A stretch of 64,000 bases of DNA from Xiphophorus maculatus (Eukaryota; Chordata; Actinopteri; Cyprinodontiformes; Poeciliidae): the NCBI RefSeq assembly GCF_002775205.1, contig NC_036465.1:749638-813637 (forward strand). Direction: 5' to 3'. This document shows, one piece after another, positions 62,101-64,000 of this stretch. The first letter of the stretch is position 1, and each line of letters starts with the position of its first letter. A model generated the notes under the pieces. That model did not search any database and was not told where the DNA came from. It saw nothing but the letters and a program-made list of their open reading frames with translations. Position numbers and translations under genes: made by a program.

Positions 62101-62437
62101 CAGAACTGGGTGCTGGTCGCATTGGACCCGGAGTCCGGCCCAAACCAACAAACATTTCCTCATTCTGCTCCAAAAACAGGTAAAAAGCAGATTAAAACAG
62201 ATTAAGAAGAGACTATAAACTGGATGTGAAGTTTCTACCAGCCAGCCTCCATCTGGTTAAGATGAAGTTTGTATCTTCATCTTAACTGAAACCAAACCAG
62301 CCTGATCTGAAACCTTCCTCCTCCTCCTCTTCCTCACATCCTAACCAATCAAATCAGATCAATTAGTTTAATAATCCAGCAGGTCATTCAGCAGCAGCTG
62401 AGCTCGGCGTCAGCAGGACAAAACCACACTGCAGCTC

Positions 62438-62478
<41 letters not shown>

Positions 62479-62785
62479 CTTTGATAACAAATGTCCTGGG
62501 ATTCTAGCCAACAGACTCGATGAAGATGAGCATCTGTGAGGAAGATGATTTCCACAGAGAAACGTGCAGCAATAACAAGCTGTGTGTGAGAGAGATGCAG
62601 AGCAGCAGGTGAGGATGAGGAGGGTGAGGAAGGTGACTCACATGGTGGAGAGCGAGTGCAGGGTGGCGAAGGCCCCCGGGGCGATGCTGGAGATCCGGTT
62701 GTCGTAGAGGGAGAGGAGGCGCACCGAGCTCAGGCCACTGAAGGTCCCGTTATCGATGCAGCTGATCTGGTTGCTGCGCAGCATG
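39369..62785 (-). CDS. slit3: Slit3, secreted Robo-receptor guidance ligand (3' part, 21 exons)
   Basis: Slit proteins are secreted ligands of Robo receptors in axon and vascular guidance. Exons in reading order: 62642-62785, 59944-60107, 55901-56033, 55236-55304, 55064-55135, 54702-54773, 52030-52101, 51833-51915, 51680-51760, 50743-50867, 49185-49282, 48403-48542, 48000-48093, 47007-47144, 44531-44771, 44214-44344, 41872-42026, 40996-41141, 40468-40625, 39695-39879, 39369-39622. All are GT-AG and the frame stays open throughout to TAG at 39369-39371. Order: end of leucine-rich block 3, block 4, six EGF repeats, laminin G, three EGF repeats, cystine knot. Slit3 rather than slit1 or slit2 is inferred from [17 protein letters not shown] (slit2 has an arginine cleavage site there), PPTTVYSVE and PKSLGKL, and from the neighbours. 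The signal peptide and blocks 1-2 lie beyond the right edge. Confidence 0.93.
39922..40358. mobile_element. TTAA-flanked MITE in a slit3 intron
   Basis: Ends AGGGCCGGTGTCATGTTTTC and, complemented from the right, AGGGCCGGTATCACGTTTCC. TTAA flanks at 39918-39921 and 40359-40362. No transposase. It lies between the EGF 7 and EGF 8/9 exons. Confidence 0.8.
41485..41690 (+). mobile_element. tRNA-derived SINE, copy 2
   Basis: GGGGCGTGCTGTGGTGGCGCAGCGGGTTAGCAC head with A box TGGCGCAGCGG, and B box GGTTCGACTCC at about 41556. Tail with CCTCCTTCCTGTCAGCCTACTGTGG ends in an A run at 41679-41689. The best-preserved copy in the window. Confidence 0.85.
41849..41869. repeat. (GT)n overlapping a slit3 splice donor
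   Basis: On the sense strand the donor of exon 41872-42026 reads GCG|GTACACACAC. Confidence 0.85.
42032..42057. repeat. (CA)n upstream of a slit3 acceptor
   Basis: On the sense strand (GT)n runs into TTTCAG|TGTGGAG, so this exon has repeats on both sides. Confidence 0.85.
42058..44213 (-). other. slit3: slit3 intron within the laminin G region
   Basis: Contains GTTAGC-rich unique sequence (42780-42975, 43930-44010), a decayed LINE/SINE tail at 43478-43550 and the SINE at 43560-43715. No extra exon. Confidence 0.5.
43560..43715 (-). mobile_element. tRNA-derived SINE, copy 3
   Basis: Minus-strand head TGGTGGCGCAGCAGGTTAGC with A and B boxes (GGTTCGACTCC), the same family as 41485-41690. The tail differs: it runs into GGCTGCCTGCCTGCCTGTCC. 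Confidence 0.82.
44772..45657 (-). other. slit3: slit3 intron, AT-rich part
   Basis: No recognisable element. A short hairpin CCAAACTTTCCAGTTTGG lies at 45399-45416. Confidence 0.5.
45658..45717. repeat. (CA)n(CG)n alternating purine-pyrimidine tract
   Basis: About 60 bp of strict alternation moving from CA units to GCGCGCGCGTGCGCGCAC, a classic Z-DNA-prone composition. Confidence 0.85.
45822..46848 (+). mobile_element. 5'-truncated LINE, C-terminal reverse transcriptase end
   Basis: An intact 272-codon frame (45834-46652) encodes the thumb and C-terminal end of a non-LTR reverse transcriptase: [45 protein letters not shown] and ACRRAG-type [13 protein letters not shown]. It is followed by about 170 bp of 3' UTR ending GGGATCAATAAAGTACAAG. 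It resembles Rex1/L2/CR1-type fish elements. It interrupts a GTGGGGAC-type repeat whose halves lie at about 45722-45820 and 46870-46925. Confidence 0.85.
46936..46999. repeat. (CA)32 microsatellite next to a slit3 donor
   Basis: Begins 7 nt beyond the end of exon 47007-47144 on the sense strand (donor GTGAACCTGTGTG...). Confidence 0.9.
48382..48401. repeat. (GT)n overlapping a slit3 donor
   Basis: Sense-strand donor of exon 48403-48542 reads GCG|GTACACACAC. Confidence 0.85.
48546..48731. repeat. CA-rich minisatellite with CAGGAACACGC cores
   Basis: Five CAGGAACACGC cores (about 48566, 48606, 48640, 48674, 48709) separated by CA arrays of 20-30 bp. It starts immediately upstream of the acceptor of exon 48403-48542. 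Confidence 0.85.
49283..50742 (-). other. slit3: slit3 intron
   Basis: AT-rich unique sequence; no element or exon supported. Confidence 0.5.
50868..51679 (-). other. slit3: slit3 intron
   Basis: Unique sequence; the open frames in it have no similarity that I recognise. Confidence 0.5.
51948..52010. repeat. (CA)n microsatellite filling most of a short slit3 intron
   Basis: The intron 51916-52029 is only 114 nt, and more than half of it is this array. Confidence 0.9.
52102..54701 (-). other. slit3: slit3 intron in the leucine-rich region
   Basis: Contains ATACAT-rich text at 52235-52285, a (TG)n at 52845-52864, the 32-bp minisatellite at 53312-53471, and a LINE/SINE-type tail at 54580-54685 (GGACAATAAAGG then TTCTA repeats). 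Confidence 0.6.
53312..53471. repeat. 32-bp minisatellite, five copies
   Basis: Unit begins CCACAAACACGTCCGCTTTC and ends AAGGGGGCGGAG. Copies start at 53312, 53344, 53376, 53408 and 53440. Four are identical and the last is altered (GGGGGGGGG). Each carries a GGGGGCGGAG GC box. Confidence 0.95.
55384..55475. repeat. Degenerate TAATAACGGTTTA tandem repeat
   Basis: Alternating GGTTTATAA and GGTTAATAA units of about 10 bp in a slit3 intron. Confidence 0.65.
56034..57028 (-). other. slit3: slit3 long intron, left part
   Basis: AT-rich unique sequence and a (GT)17 at 56942-56975. No exon supported. Confidence 0.5.
56942..56975. repeat. (GT)17 microsatellite
   Basis: Uninterrupted array in a slit3 intron. 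Confidence 0.9.
57045..57689 (-). mobile_element. 5'-truncated L1-like retrotransposon with 16-bp duplication
   Basis: Minus-strand translation gives the extreme C terminus of an L1-type ORF2, with a cysteine/histidine knuckle (CWKCKKEV...HCFWEC) and [15 protein letters not shown]. The 3' end is an A tail (plus-strand T run 57043-57055). Perfect 16-bp direct repeats ATTGTCTGTACTTATT flank it at 57029-57044 and 57690-57705. The frame from 57259 stays open to the truncation point, so the copy is fairly young. Confidence 0.92.
58298..58813. mobile_element. Probable hAT MITE rich in TCAGAATAATC words
   Basis: Ends CAGGCCTG and CAGCCCTG with flanks CTCTTCAT and CTCCTCAT (7 of 8). The right end AATCGTTTCAGCCCTG is common in fish non-autonomous elements. 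The interior repeats TCAGAATAAT/ATTATTCTGA in both orientations about ten times. Confidence 0.65.
59135..59189. repeat. (GT)27 microsatellite
   Basis: Uninterrupted array in a slit3 intron. Confidence 0.9.
60108..61060 (-). other. slit3: slit3 intron, left part
   Basis: Contains a SINE/LINE-like tail at 60640-60720 (GTGCTATACAAATAAAATTTGATTGATTG). No exon supported. Confidence 0.5.
61061..61819. repeat. 26-bp minisatellite, about 29 copies
   Basis: Unit CTGCTGTGGTTAGCATGAAG + CTAGTC, alternating with variants CTAATA, ATTAAGC and TGTAATTAGC. The array keeps its 26-bp register for about 760 bp inside a slit3 intron. Variant order suggests higher-order duplications. Confidence 0.95.
62441..62473. 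repeat. (TG)n microsatellite
   Basis: Uninterrupted array about 170 nt from the donor of exon 62642-62785. Confidence 0.9.

Positions 62786-62788
<3 letters not shown>

Positions 62789-62878
<90 letters not shown>
62789..62878. repeat. (CA)45 array forming a slit3 acceptor tract
   Basis: On the sense strand 45 TG units run into TGTGCAG|CATGCTGCG with no other pyrimidine tract. The longest pure dinucleotide array in the window. Confidence 0.92.
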
Positions 62879-62882
<4 letters not shown>

Positions 62883-63726
62883 ACAAAACCACTTCATCAG
62901 ATTTTTCTACAGATCATTTCTGACATAATCATATTTTTATAGTTTATTAGAATAAAGTTTTTAAAATAATCCCAGATCAATTTAATCTGTGATCAATGTG
63001 TGAATCTCCCAGCATTCCTTGCTCTCAGATTTCCTCGTTTCTCATTGGCTGATGTTTCAAATCTTCCCAAGCAGAAAAATCTCATGAATTTCACATGTGA
63101 AACCAGGAAATGCATGAAAGATACACATGTGGCTCACAAACTTTCACATATAAACGGACATGTGTGTCTGGATCTGAGACGCAGCGCCTCAACGACGTAA
63201 ACTGCTTGTGTGGGGAAAAAAATAATTTCTCATTTTTTTGAAAGGTTAATAAATAGATTCATAAAGATAAACATAAAGGATATCAATTATTTGAACATGT
63301 TTATAAATGCATGACATAGCTGCAGTTTTCTGTATAAATTACTGTTTTAATTGATTTCAGTTAATGAACATGTTTTCTCCACTTCAGTTTTTGTTAGTTT
63401 TATTTCATTATAATAACGTTGTGTTTCCCTCGATTCTGACGACTGGCAGTAATTATTTCACTGAAATGATTCAGGACAAATTCAGGAGATTTGATCTGAG
63501 ATGATGTCATCCTGGACAGGAAGAGCGCTGTCGGCCATGACGGCCCGGAACATGACATCATCAAGGAGAGTAAGTGAGTTAGTTAGCATTAGCCATCTCT
63601 GGACAGGCTAACCAGGTTAGCGGGGCTATTACTGGAGCAGGAGCCTCTTAACATAATACAGAAACCGCCATGATGGCATTAGGGACTCATTAGTCTGTAT
63701 ATATGTACATGATAGCATTACAGAGT

Positions 63727-63757
<31 letters not shown>

Positions 63758-63943
63758 GGCCTTAATTGGACGGTGTGTGGGGGTCAGGCGTGTCCCTCTG
63801 GTTTCTGTCTCTGTTCTTCCTGTGAGGACAGGAGCTGCTGCAGGAACCAGCGCCATTCAAAATGGTGTCAAAATTAACAAAAATGGCTGAAAGGAAACAT
63901 CAAATCAAACGAGATGTTTTTCAAACAGCAAGCCATTTTATTT
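62879..63943 (-). other. slit3: slit3 intron, right edge
   Basis: No further exon found before the window ends. A (CA)n lies at 63726-63753. The intronic miR-218 hairpin known from vertebrate slit2/slit3 was looked for by its mature sequence and not seen. Confidence 0.55.
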
Positions 63944-64000
63944 AGGGGTGCAACGATTTATCGGTGCCGATCTCCTTAATGTTGGGAGATCGGTGATCAG
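63944..64000. mobile_element. Left end of a DNA transposon cut by the window edge
   Basis: TTTAGGGGTGCAACGATTTA followed by TCGGTGCCGATCTCC resembles the terminal repeat of common fish hAT-type elements (AGGGGTGCAACG). Only 57 bp are in view. Confidence 0.55.

Larger units (their letters stand above)
51680..62785 (-). other. slit3: slit3 leucine-rich repeat exons (blocks 3 end and 4)
   Basis: Exon 62642-62785 encodes two repeats ([11 protein letters not shown]..., [12 protein letters not shown]...). Exon 59944-60107 is the cysteine-rich cap of block 3 ([16 protein letters not shown]). Exon 55901-56033 is the N-cap of block 4 ([19 protein letters not shown]). Four exons of 69-72 nt each carry one repeat (55236-55304, 55064-55135, 54702-54773, 52030-52101) with identical intron phase. 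Exons 51833-51915 and 51680-51760 form the C-cap ([23 protein letters not shown]). Block 4 is known in the family for dimerisation. Confidence 0.92.

Noticed and set aside
39369-62785. Assignment as slit1 or slit2
   Set aside because: The laminin G and EGF 6 linker residues ([26 protein letters not shown]) fit slit3 as I recall it, and the neighbours agree.
56034-64000. miR-218 hairpin expected in slit2/slit3 introns
   Set aside because: Mature sequence not seen on either strand; it should lie in an upstream intron outside the window.

Overview
The window is nuclear DNA of a ray-finned fish, probably a percomorph teleost. Genes are split by GT-AG introns. Non-coding DNA is AT-rich and full of CA/GT microsatellites, hAT-like and TTAA-flanked DNA elements, tRNA-derived SINEs and truncated LINEs. 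No bacterial, viral or organellar unit is visible. Exon-by-exon translation identifies four protein-coding genes. Their order resembles a block I recall from human chromosome 5q34-q35 (CANX, MAML1, LTC4S, with SLIT3 nearby).

Layout. 1-2.4 kb: intergenic, with a degenerate LINE flanked by target-site duplications. 2.77-3.02 kb: a CCAAT-rich promoter with an exact ER-stress element (CCAAT-N9-CCACG). 7.17-17.3 kb (+): calnexin (canx), complete in 14 coding exons plus one frame-neutral candidate cassette exon; its introns hold a SINE, a 1.3-kb hAT and a 0.9-kb TTAA-flanked element. 17.3-22.4 kb: 3' region, an imperfect inverted repeat, a small hAT and a GC-rich candidate promoter. 22.46-28.54 kb (+): mastermind-like 1 (maml1), complete in five exons. 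28.5-32.6 kb: 3' UTR, then a 1.3-kb near-perfect palindrome directly upstream of ltc4s. 32.63-36.06 kb (+): leukotriene C4 synthase (ltc4s), complete in five exons. 36.1-39.4 kb: convergent intergenic gap. 39.37-62.79 kb (-): the last 21 coding exons seen of slit3; the 5' part lies beyond the right edge.

The genes are functionally unrelated (ER glycoprotein chaperone, Notch co-activator, leukotriene synthesis, secreted Robo ligand); what ties them is synteny. I found no clear new biological system. The most unusual signals are the ~490-bp-armed palindrome upstream of ltc4s, the extra in-phase exon in the calnexin tail, the TTAA element with repeated 15-bp palindromes, and the habit of CA/GT tracts sitting directly on splice sites. 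All homology statements come from recognition of the translated sequence, not from a database search.
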